DNA of 64,000 nt from Fimbriimonadaceae bacterium (GTDB lineage: Bacteria > Armatimonadota > Fimbriimonadia > Fimbriimonadales > Fimbriimonadaceae). Location of the stretch: NCBI GenBank assembly GCA_026129685.1, contig JAHCHO010000004.1, positions 1-64,000 on the forward strand, given 5' to 3'. Below the pieces are notes generated by a model. It saw only the letters and a program-made list of their open reading frames with translations. It searched no databases and was not told the origin of the DNA. Position 1 is the stretch's first letter. Every line of letters starts with the position of its first letter. A program made the position numbers and the translations under genes. Of this stretch, positions 46,424 to 55,678 are shown one piece after another.

Positions 46424-46843
46424 ATGAACGAACATCCGATTAAAGTGGTGGTGGCGAAGCCGGGCCTGGACGGCCACGACCGGGGTGCCAAAGTTGTGGC
46501 GCGCGCTCTCGTCGAAGCGGGCATGGAGGTCGTGTACCTTGGTTTGCGCCAGACCCCGGAGTCCATCGTCGCCGCGGCGGTGGAGGAAGACGCCGACGCG
46601 ATCGGGCTGTCCGTGCTATCGGGCGCACACATGCCGCACTTCACGAAGGTCAAGGCGCTCATGGATACCGAAGGGATCGGCGATCGGCTTCTCACGGGGG
46701 GCGGGATCATCCCGACGAAGGACCAAGAGACCCTGTCCGCCCTCGGGGTCGGACGGCTGTTCGGTCCGGGGGACGACCCGAGTACCATCGCCGAGTACAT
46801 CAAGGAGCGCGTGTACGCACGGCGCGCGGCGGAGCGCAACTGA
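46424..46843 (+). CDS. B12-binding small subunit of acyl-CoA mutase
   Basis: 139 residues, a stand-alone cobalamin-binding domain: KPGLDGHDRGAK holds the D-x-H-x-x-G motif whose His ligates cobalt, followed by LSVLSGAH and TGGGIIP in the Rossmann-like fold. Ten bases after the large subunit. Together they form the mutase. TGATG-type junction with the next gene. Confidence 0.94.
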   Translation: MNEHPIKVVVAKPGLDGHDRGAKVVARALVEAGMEVVYLGLRQTPESIVAAAVEEDADAIGLSVLSGAHMPHFTKVKALMDTEGIGDRLLTGGGIIPTKDQETLSALGVGRLFGPGDDPSTIAEYIKERVYARRAAERN

Positions 46844-47988
46844 TGGACTTTACCGTTTCGGAAGAACTGCGGATGGTATGGGATACCGCGCGGGAGTTCG
46901 CCGATCGGCGTCTTGCTCCCGTCGCCCACGAGAACGACGAAAAGCAACAGGTAGACGTCTTGGCTCTGAAGGAACTCGGGGAACTTGGGTTTCTCGGGAT
47001 GACGGTGCCAGAGGAGTATGGCGGGACGGCACTCGGCGCGCTCGCTTACGTCGGTGCCATGATCGAACTGAGCAAGGTGGATCCGAGCGTCGGCGTCGGG
47101 GTCTCGGTGCAGAATTCGCTCGTCAACGACACGATCCTCAAGTGGGGGAGCGAGGAACAAAAGCGGGCCTTCCTGCCCAAGCTCACGACGGGCGAGTGGA
47201 TGGGATGCTTTTCGCTCACGGAGGGGGGCGCGGGAAGCGACCCGGGCTCCCTCGCCGCCTCGGCGGTACGGGACGGCGATGAATTCGTGCTTAACGGGAC
47301 AAAGAACTTCACAACGAACGGTGGCTTTGCGGACGCGATCATCGGGTTCTTCCAGACGGACAAGTCCAAGGGTTCGAAGGGTGTGTCCGCGTTCTTGCTT
47401 ACGAGCGACACGCCGGGTTTCAGGGTGGGCAAGCACGAGAACAAGCTCGGGATTCGGGCGTCGAGCACGACCGAGATGGTGTTCGATCACTGTCGCGTTC
47501 CGGCGAGCGCTCTGCTTGGTCCGGAAAACAAGGGCCTCAACGTGGCGCTGACGACGCTCGATGGAGGGCGCATCGGGATCGCGGCACAGGCGGTGGGGAT
47601 CGCGGAGGGGGCCTTCGACGACGCGGTTCGGTACGCGAAGGATCGGGGCCAGTTCGGACAAAAGCTGGCGGAGTTTCAGGCGATCCAGTTCATGTTAGCG
47701 GATATGGCGACGGAGATCGAGGTCGCCAGGACGATGCTCTACCGCACGGCGTGGATGAAAGACCAACACATTAAGCACTCCAAGGAGTCGGCGATGGTCA
47801 AGCTTTTCGCATCCGAGATGGCGCATCGGGTGTGTCATAAGGCGTTGCAGGTTCACGGGGGTTACGGGTTCATGAAGGACTCGAAGGTGGAGCGACTCTA
47901 CCGGGACCAGCGGATTACGGAGATCTACGAGGGCACGAGCGAGATTCAGCGCGTCGTGATCGCGCGCGCCGTGCTGAGCGAGGGGTGA
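46843..47988 (+). CDS. Acyl-CoA dehydrogenase
   Basis: 381 residues, full length. FAD-dependent oxidation of acyl-CoA to 2-enoyl-CoA. Signatures: FSLTEGGAGSDPGS in the FAD/substrate region, FGQKLAEFQAIQFMLADM, and the catalytic Glu in ITEIYEGTSEIQR. Directly coupled to the mutase genes, it may take butyryl-CoA made by the mutase on to crotonyl-CoA (inference from context). Confidence 0.93.
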   Translation: MDFTVSEELRMVWDTAREFADRRLAPVAHENDEKQQVDVLALKELGELGFLGMTVPEEYGGTALGALAYVGAMIELSKVDPSVGVGVSVQNSLVNDTILKWGSEEQKRAFLPKLTTGEWMGCFSLTEGGAGSDPGSLAASAVRDGDEFVLNGTKNFTTNGGFADAIIGFFQTDKSKGSKGVSAFLLTSDTPGFRVGKHENKLGIRASSTTEMVFDHCRVPASALLGPENKGLNVALTTLDGGRIGIAAQAVGIAEGAFDDAVRYAKDRGQFGQKLAEFQAIQFMLADMATEIEVARTMLYRTAWMKDQHIKHSKESAMVKLFASEMAHRVCHKALQVHGGYGFMKDSKVERLYRDQRITEIYEGTSEIQRVVIARAVLSEG

Positions 47989-48003
47989 CGAAGACCTCAG
48001 GTT

Positions 48004-48160
48004 GTCACTCTGAGCCTGGTGAAGAGTCCCGTCTGCCCAGGACTCGCCTTTTCGGGACTCTTCGTTCCTCAGGATGCCGGCGCCTTCGGTATGTCACTCT
48101 GGGCGGGCGAAGAGTCCCGGTGCGCCAGGCTTCCGGGATCCTTCGTTCCTCAGGATGACA
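48004..48160. repeat. Two tandem palindromic intergenic repeats
   Basis: Units 48004-48077 and 48093-48160. Each opens with GTCACTCTG...GAAGAGTCCC and closes with the near-complement GGGA(C/T)CTTCGTTCCTCAGGATG, so each can fold into a long hairpin. The type (TCACTCTGAG / CTCAGGATGAC) recurs as an intergenic element in various bacteria as far as I recall. Rest of the 47989-48324 gap: nothing else seen. Confidence 0.7.
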
Positions 48161-48324
48161 GTCTCAGGGTTCTGCCGCGCGCCTCTTCGTCACGATCGAT
48201 GACGAAGAGGCGGCGGGATAACAGAGCACCGCAACGGACCCGTATCTGGCAGCGCTGACTCAGGGCGCCCAGAGGGTATGATCGTTCGGCGGTCGGCGAC
48301 GCCCGCCCGGCCCCGAAACTCGCG

Positions 48325-49431
48325 GTGCGGTACCTCCTCCTCAGCGACGGCACGGTCTACTCCGGCGCGCCTCTCGGCGCCGACGCGGACGCCATTGGCG
48401 AGGTCGTGTTCAACACGGGGATGACGGGCTACCAGGAGGTCCTCAGCGACCCCAGCTACGCGGGCCAGATCGTCCTCTTCACGTATCCGCTGATTGGGAA
48501 CTACGGCATCAACGCGGACGATTTTGAGTCGGCTCGGTTGCAGGCGGCGGGGGTCGTGGTCAAAGAGGCGTGCGACGCACCTTCGAACTGGCGGTCGACG
48601 CGGTTGTTGCACGACCTGCTGAAGGAACGAGGGCTGGTCGGCATCCAGGGTGTGGACACACGCGCGATCACCAAGCGGATTCGGTCAGGCGGGGTGGCGA
48701 TGGGGATGATCACCGACCGCAACCCCGAAGATGCGTTCGGCGATCTGCGGGCGGCGCGAACGTACGACGAGACGGACTTCGTCGAACGGGTGACGACAAA
48801 GTCGCCCTACGCCTGGGGCTACGCGGGGTTCGAGCGGATCGACGAGCCGATGGCGGAGTACCGGCGGCGGCTGGTGGTGCTGGACTGCGGCCTCAAGTAC
48901 AACATTTTGCGGCGATTCGCGGCATTGGGTTGCCGCTCGATCGTGTTGCCCGCGACGACGCCGGCGGACGAGGTGCTGGGCTGGGAGCCGGACGGGGTGC
49001 TGTTCAGCCCGGGCCCGGGCGATCCGGCGCGGTTGCCGACGATCGTGCAGACGGCGCGAGACCTGCTGGGGAAGACGCCGATCTTCGGAATCTGCCTGGG
49101 CAACCAGATTCTGTGCCAGGCGCTGGGGGGCCGAACGTTCAAGCTGAAGTTTGGGCATCGGGGGGCGAACCACCCGGTTCAGGATCTGCGGACGGGGAAG
49201 GTGACGATCACCTCGCAAAACCATGGGTACGCGGTGGATCCGTCGTCATTGCCGAGCGGTTTGGCGGAGGTGACGCAGCTCAACGTGAACGACGGCACGG
49301 TGGAAGGGATTCGGGCGAAGGACTTCGACGCGACCTCGATCCAGTACCACCCGGAGGCGGCGCCGGGACCTTGGGATTCGCGACCCTACTTCGCGGAGTT
49401 CGTCGAAAAGATGGGGGCGGGGAGGCGGTGA
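48325..49431 (+). CDS. carA: Carbamoyl-phosphate synthase small subunit
   Basis: 368 residues, full length, GTG start. Supplies ammonia from glutamine for carbamoyl phosphate (arginine and pyrimidine synthesis). N-terminal CarA domain ([41 protein letters not shown]) and class I glutamine amidotransferase domain with nucleophile Cys in FGICLGNQ (about 255) and His in [11 protein letters not shown] (about 340). Stop overlaps the carB start (GTGA). Confidence 0.96.
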   Translation: MRYLLLSDGTVYSGAPLGADADAIGEVVFNTGMTGYQEVLSDPSYAGQIVLFTYPLIGNYGINADDFESARLQAAGVVVKEACDAPSNWRSTRLLHDLLKERGLVGIQGVDTRAITKRIRSGGVAMGMITDRNPEDAFGDLRAARTYDETDFVERVTTKSPYAWGYAGFERIDEPMAEYRRRLVVLDCGLKYNILRRFAALGCRSIVLPATTPADEVLGWEPDGVLFSPGPGDPARLPTIVQTARDLLGKTPIFGICLGNQILCQALGGRTFKLKFGHRGANHPVQDLRTGKVTITSQNHGYAVDPSSLPSGLAEVTQLNVNDGTVEGIRAKDFDATSIQYHPEAAPGPWDSRPYFAEFVEKMGAGRR

Positions 49432-51104
49432 AGATTCTCGTGATCGGGTCGGGACCGATCGTGATCGGGCAGGCTGCGGAGTTCGACTATGCGGGGACGC
49501 AGGCGTGCAAGTCGCTGAAGGAAGAAGGGCACGAGGTGGTGCTCATCAACAGCAATCCGGCAACGATCATGACGGACTGGAACGTGGCGGATGCTCTGTA
49601 CATCGAGCCACTGACCCCGGAATTCTGCGAGCGTGTGATCGCGCGGGAGCGGCCGGACGCGGTGTTGCCGACGCTGGGCGGCCAGACCGGGCTAAACCTG
49701 GCGACGGAACTGGCAGATCGGGGCGTGCTGGAAACGTACGGAGTTCGCTTGCTGGGGACGCCGCTGAGCGCGATTCGGAAGGCCGAAGATCGGGAGGAGT
49801 TCCGGGACCTGATGCGGCAGATCAAGGAGCCGGTGCCGGAGAGTTGGATCATCGAGAGTGAGGCCCAACTCGAGGCCGTGCTGGAGGTGGTCCCCTATCC
49901 CTGCATTATTCGCCCGGCGTACACCCTGGGGGGGACGGGGGGCGGGATCGCGAACACCCGTGAGGAGCTCTGGGAAACGGGACGGAAGGGGCTCAAGCTC
50001 TCGATGCGCTCGCAGCTCATGGTGGAGCGGTCGCTGTTGGGTTGGAAAGAGGTCGAGTACGAGGTGATGCGAGACTCGGCGGGAAACTGCATCACGGTCT
50101 GCAACATGGAGAACTTGGACCCGATGGGAGTCCACACGGGAGACTCGATCGTCGTCGCGCCGAGCCAGACCTTGAGCGACATCGAGTACCACATGCTGCG
50201 GACGGCCTCGCTGAAGATCATTCAAGCACTGGGGATTGAGGGTGGATGCAACGTGCAGTTGGCGGTCAACCCGGACAGCTTTGACTACTACGTGATCGAG
50301 GTGAATCCTCGGGTAAGCCGTTCGTCGGCGCTGGCTTCGAAGGCGACGGGATATCCGATCGCGCGGGTGGCGGCGAAGATCGCGGTGGGTCGGACGCTGG
50401 ACCAGATCGATAACCAGGTGACGGGGACCACAAAGGCCTGCTTCGAGCCGGCGCTGGATTACTGCGTGGTGAAGATCCCGCGCTGGCCGTTTGATAAGTT
50501 CGCGACGGGCGACCGGAACCTGTTCACCCAGATGAAGGCGACGGGCGAGGTGATGGCGATCGATCGAACGTTCGAATCGGCGCTGATGAAGGCGATTCGC
50601 GGGCTCGAGGTGCGGTCCAAGGATCTTCGGCACCCAAAGACGCAAGCTTTCACGGACGAGGAGCTGCGGCACGCAATCGGCAAGCCGACGGACGAGCGGC
50701 TGTGGGCATTGGTCGAGGGCTTACGGCGGGGCTGGGGGGTGGACGAGGTCAACCGCCTGAGCCGGGTCGACCGGTGGTTCCTGAGGAAACTCGCGAAGCT
50801 ATTGGCGGTCGAGGAGCGGTTGCTCGCGGCCAGGACGGGCTCGTCGGAAGCGGTGGACGCCCTCGTGAGCGAGGCGTTCCTGATCGGTTTTCCGAGCGTG
50901 AGCATCGGGGCGTTGCTCGGTATTGACGACGACCGCCTTGACCCGGGTTTTCGCGCCGCCGCAAAGGGGGCGATCGAGGCGCAGAAAGTTCTGCCCGTGT
51001 TCAAAATGGTGGACACGTGCGCGGGCGAGTTCGAGTCCGCGACGCCTTATTACTACGGCACGTTCGAGGACGAGGACGATGCCTTTGCGGTCGCCTCTTC
51101 CTAG
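49428..51104 (+). CDS. carB: Carbamoyl-phosphate synthase large subunit, N-terminal half only
   Basis: 558 residues from GTG at 49428; complete CarB has about 1,070. Present: the carboxyphosphate-forming ATP-grasp half ([56 protein letters not shown]) and the oligomerisation domain. The protein ends [21 protein letters not shown], precisely where intact CarB passes into its second half. No sequence for the carbamate-phosphorylating half follows: the next gene is convergent and shares the CTAG of both stops. Split CarB is known from Aquifex and some archaea; the second half must be elsewhere if the enzyme is to work. Confidence 0.92.
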   Translation: MKILVIGSGPIVIGQAAEFDYAGTQACKSLKEEGHEVVLINSNPATIMTDWNVADALYIEPLTPEFCERVIARERPDAVLPTLGGQTGLNLATELADRGVLETYGVRLLGTPLSAIRKAEDREEFRDLMRQIKEPVPESWIIESEAQLEAVLEVVPYPCIIRPAYTLGGTGGGIANTREELWETGRKGLKLSMRSQLMVERSLLGWKEVEYEVMRDSAGNCITVCNMENLDPMGVHTGDSIVVAPSQTLSDIEYHMLRTASLKIIQALGIEGGCNVQLAVNPDSFDYYVIEVNPRVSRSSALASKATGYPIARVAAKIAVGRTLDQIDNQVTGTTKACFEPALDYCVVKIPRWPFDKFATGDRNLFTQMKATGEVMAIDRTFESALMKAIRGLEVRSKDLRHPKTQAFTDEELRHAIGKPTDERLWALVEGLRRGWGVDEVNRLSRVDRWFLRKLAKLLAVEERLLAARTGSSEAVDALVSEAFLIGFPSVSIGALLGIDDDRLDPGFRAAAKGAIEAQKVLPVFKMVDTCAGEFESATPYYYGTFEDEDDAFAVASS

Positions 51105-53737
51105 ATGCGTGGGTCACTACGCAGGGTCAGCGTCTTCTCCAATACGGTGCCATCGACAGTGAGGCGCACACGGTATTCGCCCGGAGCAACGCGCGGCCCT
51201 TGGTTGCCGAGAGGCGTATCGCGCCAGATCGCGGAGATTGGCAGGCCGTTTCCGGGGCTTTCGGGCTTGGGGCCGCGAAGGTCCCAGACCCAGCGATGCG
51301 CTCCCTTAGCACGTTCCACGCGTTTCGGCGGCCGTACCCATTCGGGCATGACGGTGAGGAGGTTCGGGTCGAGGGTGAGGACGGGATCGTCGGAGGAAGA
51401 CCTCACCAAGGTCTGGCCGTCGGCATCTCGGATCTCGATCGTGACGCTTGAGGCGTCTGTGGGCAGGGCATAGTCGATTGGCGCGCCATCGGGCGGGTTC
51501 TGGCCGGCCGGCTCCTCGGGAGGCAGGGGCGTGTCGGAGTTGGTGTTGCGCTCGAGGATCGTCGCGACCGTGGGCGAGAAGAGGTATGGGGCGTTACCCA
51601 CTTGGGTCGCTTCGCGAAGTAGAGAGTAGTCGTCTAGGATCCAGAAGCCGCGACCGTGGGTAGCCACCACCACGTCGTTCTCGTGAAGAACGAGGTCGCG
51701 GATGGAAGTGGCGGGCATGTTGAGCCGCAGCGGGTGCCAGTGGTCGCCGTCGTCGATGGAGAAGTAGACGGCGCGCTCGGAGCCGCAGAAGAGCAAACCG
51801 GGGCGGAGGGGGTCTTCACGGACGACGTTGATGGGGTCGTTGGGCAAGCCGGCGACGATTTCGTTCCAGGTCTGACCACCGTCGTGGGTTCGGTACACGT
51901 GGGGGCGGAGGTCATCAAGGCGGAATCGGTTCACGGCGGCGTAGGCCGACTTGGCGTCGAAGTGGCCGGCGTCCATCAGAGAGACCTTGCTCCATGCGGT
52001 GAGGTCGGGCGGGGTGACGTCGCGCCAAGACTTGCCGTCGTCCTCGGTGACGTGGATGAGGCCGTCGTCGGTGCCGCACCAGATCGTGTCGGCTTTGATC
52101 GGGGAGGGGGCGACGGTGTAGATCACGCCTCGGTGGGCCATGGTCTGGAGGCCGGGGGTGCGGTACTTGCCGACGTTGGGCGGGACGTCGGGCCGTTCGC
52201 GGGTGAGATCGGGGCTAAGCGTCTGCCATGTGTCGCCGCCGTCGCGGGTGCGGAAGAGCAGGTTGCCGGCAAAGTAGAGCGCCCTTGGATCGGCCTTCGA
52301 AAAGAGGACGGGCGCGGTGCGGAGAACGCGGAACGGCGTCTTCGGGCGGATGTTCTTGATCTGGCCGGTCACCTTGTCATACCGGTTGATGCGACCGCCG
52401 AAGACGTAGCGCGGGTTCAGGGGATCGGGAGCGAGGTAGGCGTACTCGTCCCCTCCAGCCGGGTGCCACTCGCGGAACGTGATCTGGCCGTCGTTGCCTC
52501 GGCTACTGATCTCGACGGAGCCGCTCTCCTGTTGCCCGCCGTAGACGTGGTAGGGGAAGCCGCTATCGGTGGCGACGTGGTAGAGCTGGGCGGTTGGCTG
52601 GTTGTACCAGCTGCTCCAGGTCTCGCCGCCGTTGACGGTAATCGTGGCGCCCTGGTCGGCGGCGAGAAGGATGATGTCGGGATTGAGCGGATTGATCCAG
52701 GTGCCGTGGTAGTCGTCGCCGCCGGGCGAGCCCTTGATGCAACGCCATGTCTTGCCGCCGTTCCGTGAGCGGTAGAAGGAGGTGTTTCCGACGTAGACGG
52801 TGTCGGGGTCTATTGGGTCGGCCTTGATCTCGGCGAAGTCGCTGCCGCGTCCCCAAAGCCGGGGTTCGGAGTTGATGGGAGACCAAGACTCGCCCGCGTC
52901 GTCGGAGCGGTAGATGCCACCAAGGTTCGGGGCGTCGACGGTGGCGTAGAGCCGGCTAGGGCGGCTCGGGGCGATGCAGAAGCCGATGCGGCCGAGGCCC
53001 TGCTCGACGGTCGGGAGGCCCTTGGCGAGGCGCTTCCAGGTCGTGCCAAAGTCAGTCGACTTGTAGAGCCCACTTCCGGGGCCTTGCCACTGGCCGTTCT
53101 CCCAAGGACCCTGTCGCGCCTCCCAGAGATCGGCATAGGCGACGTTGGGGTTCTTGGGATCGAGGTTCACCTGAATCGCGCAGGTATCCGGGTCCTTGTA
53201 CAGCACCTTTTGCCAGGACTTGCCGCCGTCGAGCGTCCGGAAAACGCCGCGCTCTTCGTTCGGGCCGTAAGGGTGGCCGAGGACCGCGACAAGCGCACGA
53301 TCCGGGTCCTTGGGGTGGATGGCGATCGAGCCGATCTGTTGCCCATCGCGCAGGCCAAGATGGCGCCAGGTCTTCCCACCGTCATCGGAGCGGTAGACGC
53401 CGTCGCCGACCGACAGGTCGGGCCGCTGGAGGCCCTCGCCGGAGCCGACGTAGAGGATGTTCGGGTTGGAGGGAGCCACGGCGATCGTCCCGATGGAACC
53501 GGTGGGCTGGTCGTCGAAGATCGGGACCCACGTCCGGCCGGCGTCGGTGGTCTTCCAGACCCCGCCATTGTTGACGCCGATGAAAAAGGTGTTCGGCTGC
53601 TCGGGAATGCCGGCCGCGCCCACGGTCCGTCCCCCGCGATAGGGGCCGATGTGTCGCCAACTCAAGGCGCGGACCAGGTCGGGGTCAAACGGGGCGAGCA
53701 CGCCCGAGGCGGCCAAGGCCAGGATGGAGACGACCAT
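51101..53737 (-). CDS. BNR/VPS10-like beta-propeller protein 1 (secreted)
   Basis: 878 residues. The signal-like start [14 protein letters not shown] is followed by many Asp-box repeats of the type S-x-D-x-G-x-T-W ([42 protein letters not shown]), i.e. a large beta-propeller as in sortilin/VPS10 and sialidase-like proteins. The C-terminal ~170 residues form a separate domain (GYRVRL-like immunoglobulin fold near the end). No catalytic residues identified; function unknown, probably extracytoplasmic binding. Confidence 0.85.
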   Translation of the reverse strand: MVVSILALAASGVLAPFDPDLVRALSWRHIGPYRGGRTVGAAGIPEQPNTFFIGVNNGGVWKTTDAGRTWVPIFDDQPTGSIGTIAVAPSNPNILYVGSGEGLQRPDLSVGDGVYRSDDGGKTWRHLGLRDGQQIGSIAIHPKDPDRALVAVLGHPYGPNEERGVFRTLDGGKSWQKVLYKDPDTCAIQVNLDPKNPNVAYADLWEARQGPWENGQWQGPGSGLYKSTDFGTTWKRLAKGLPTVEQGLGRIGFCIAPSRPSRLYATVDAPNLGGIYRSDDAGESWSPINSEPRLWGRGSDFAEIKADPIDPDTVYVGNTSFYRSRNGGKTWRCIKGSPGGDDYHGTWINPLNPDIILLAADQGATITVNGGETWSSWYNQPTAQLYHVATDSGFPYHVYGGQQESGSVEISSRGNDGQITFREWHPAGGDEYAYLAPDPLNPRYVFGGRINRYDKVTGQIKNIRPKTPFRVLRTAPVLFSKADPRALYFAGNLLFRTRDGGDTWQTLSPDLTRERPDVPPNVGKYRTPGLQTMAHRGVIYTVAPSPIKADTIWCGTDDGLIHVTEDDGKSWRDVTPPDLTAWSKVSLMDAGHFDAKSAYAAVNRFRLDDLRPHVYRTHDGGQTWNEIVAGLPNDPINVVREDPLRPGLLFCGSERAVYFSIDDGDHWHPLRLNMPATSIRDLVLHENDVVVATHGRGFWILDDYSLLREATQVGNAPYLFSPTVATILERNTNSDTPLPPEEPAGQNPPDGAPIDYALPTDASSVTIEIRDADGQTLVRSSSDDPVLTLDPNLLTVMPEWVRPPKRVERAKGAHRWVWDLRGPKPESPGNGLPISAIWRDTPLGNQGPRVAPGEYRVRLTVDGTVLEKTLTLRSDPRI

Positions 53738-53752
53738 GCCGCATTCTAACCG

Positions 53753-55624
53753 CTAGGGGATGGGAAGCGGGCACTTTGTCGCGGGACGGCGGCGTTCGCG
53801 AGGGATCGGGATTTGGTCGTCGCCCCGGAGGTAACGAGCGGTGCCCACGCCGCACTTAAGGAACTCCTCCAGGGGACCCTGATTGATGATGACGCCGCCG
53901 TGTTCGCCCGCCCCGGGGCCGAGGTCGATGAGCCAGTCGGCGGCGAGCATCGTTTCCTCATCGTGCTCGACGACGAGGACCGTGTTGCCGAGGTCGCGTA
54001 GGCGGATCAAGGTGTCGATCAGCTTGCGATTGTCGCGCTGGTGGAGGCCGATCGAAGGTTCGTCGAGGACGTAGAGGCAACCCATCAGCCCGCTCCCGAT
54101 CTGGGTGGCGAGACGAATGCGTTGCGCCTCACCGCCCGCGAGGGTGCGGGCGGAGCGGTCCAACGTCAGGTACGTGAGACCGACGTCGGCAAGGAAGCGG
54201 AGCCGCTCGACGATCTCGCGGATGGCGCGTTCGCCAATCGCCCGGCGTCGGTCGTCGAGGGTCTGGGCCAAGGGCTGGAAGAAGGCGAGCGCCTCGTCCA
54301 CCGGTAGCCGCGTTAGGTCGGCGATGCTGCGTCCCTGGATGGTGACGCCGAGGGTTTCGGGTTTCAGCCGCTGACCCGCGCAGACCGGGCAGGGCTTGGT
54401 GGACATGTACTGCTCGAGGTCGCGCTTGACCCATTCGCTGGTGGTCGAGTCGTACTTTTTTCTAAGGGAAGCGAGGACGCCGTCCCATTGGGTCTGGAAC
54501 TTGCGCTCGCCGCGGGCGTGCTTGAGGACCACGGTGACGGGCTCGGGGAGGCCGTTCCAGACCGCCTTGAGGCCTTCGTCAGGAATCTTCTCGACCGGAT
54601 CATGGGCATCGAAGCCGACGACAAGCCCGACGGCGTCCAGCAACTCGGGCCACCACTCCTTGACCTCGCCGGACTTGTAGACGAAAGGGAGGATCGCACC
54701 CTGGCGGAGGGGTTTTCGTCGGTCGGGGCAAACAAGGTCCGGGTCGAACTCGGTCTTCGTGCCTAGGCCGGTGCACTCGGGGCAGGCGCCGTAGGGCGAG
54801 TTGAAGGAGAAGAGGCGCGGCTCGAGTTCGGACATGCTGAACCCGCAGAGCGGGCAGGAGAGGTGTTCGCTGAAGAGGGTGTCAGCGGGTTCCTTGTCTT
54901 CGGGACGCTGTAAGTTGAGGTTGACGAGTCCCTTGCCCATCTTGAGGGCGGCCTCGATAGAGTCCGCCGCACGTCGTTCGACGCCGTCCTTCATGACGAG
55001 CCGATCCACGACAACCTCGATCGTGTGCTGTTTGTAGCGGTCCATCGGGATGTCGTCGGTCACCTCGTACATAACGCCGTCGACCCGGACCCGGACGAAC
55101 CCGGCGCGGTTGACCTCCTGAAGCACGCTCTTGTACTCGCCCTTGCGGCCCTGGACGAGGGGAGCCAGGATTTGGAGCTTGGTGCCTTCGGGCAGACCTT
55201 TGACGATATCGAGAATCTGATCGATGGACTGGCGTTCGATCGGGGTGCCGTCGTTCGGGCAGTGGGGGGTGCCGATGCGGGCGAACAGGATGCGGAGGTA
55301 GTCGTAGATCTCGGTGACGGTGCCGACGGTGGAGCGAGGGTTCTTGCTGGTGGACTTCTGGTCGATGCTGACGGCGGGGGAGAGGCCGTCGATATGGTCC
55401 ACGTCCGGCTTGTCCATCTGACCGAGAAACTGGCGCGCGTAAGCGGAGAGCGACTCGACGTAGCGCCGCTGACCCTCCGCGTAGATCGTGTCGAAGGCGA
55501 GGGACGACTTGCCGCTTCCGGACAGGCCGGTGATGACCACGAGCTTGTCGCGAGGAATCTCGACGGTCAGGTTTTGGAGGTTGTTCTCGCGGGCACCGAC
55601 GACAACGATCTTGTCCTGCGGCAT
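53753..55624 (-). CDS. uvrA: UvrA, N-terminal half only
   Basis: 623 residues; UvrA normally has ~940. UvrA recognises DNA damage in nucleotide excision repair. Present: Walker [10 protein letters not shown] (33-41), [20 protein letters not shown], the first zinc module with CPLCGF and CPECTG, a second pair CPVC, then the first signature [16 protein letters not shown] (about 490) and [13 protein letters not shown]. It stops after [13 protein letters not shown], where the linker to the second ATPase normally begins. The whole second nucleotide-binding half, with its DNA-binding zinc finger, is missing. Starts cleanly at ATG 55624. Confidence 0.92.
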   Translation of the reverse strand: MPQDKIVVVGARENNLQNLTVEIPRDKLVVITGLSGSGKSSLAFDTIYAEGQRRYVESLSAYARQFLGQMDKPDVDHIDGLSPAVSIDQKSTSKNPRSTVGTVTEIYDYLRILFARIGTPHCPNDGTPIERQSIDQILDIVKGLPEGTKLQILAPLVQGRKGEYKSVLQEVNRAGFVRVRVDGVMYEVTDDIPMDRYKQHTIEVVVDRLVMKDGVERRAADSIEAALKMGKGLVNLNLQRPEDKEPADTLFSEHLSCPLCGFSMSELEPRLFSFNSPYGACPECTGLGTKTEFDPDLVCPDRRKPLRQGAILPFVYKSGEVKEWWPELLDAVGLVVGFDAHDPVEKIPDEGLKAVWNGLPEPVTVVLKHARGERKFQTQWDGVLASLRKKYDSTTSEWVKRDLEQYMSTKPCPVCAGQRLKPETLGVTIQGRSIADLTRLPVDEALAFFQPLAQTLDDRRRAIGERAIREIVERLRFLADVGLTYLTLDRSARTLAGGEAQRIRLATQIGSGLMGCLYVLDEPSIGLHQRDNRKLIDTLIRLRDLGNTVLVVEHDEETMLAADWLIDLGPGAGEHGGVIINQGPLEEFLKCGVGTARYLRGDDQIPIPRERRRPATKCPLPIP

Positions 55625-55678
55625 ACGGGCACCATTCTAGCCCAGAAGGGCAGACTTAGGTCTACGTATAGGCGCGGT

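Noticed and set aside
45697-47661. Minus-strand frame (654 codons) opposite mutase and dehydrogenase genes
   Set aside because: Shadow of well-conserved sense genes.
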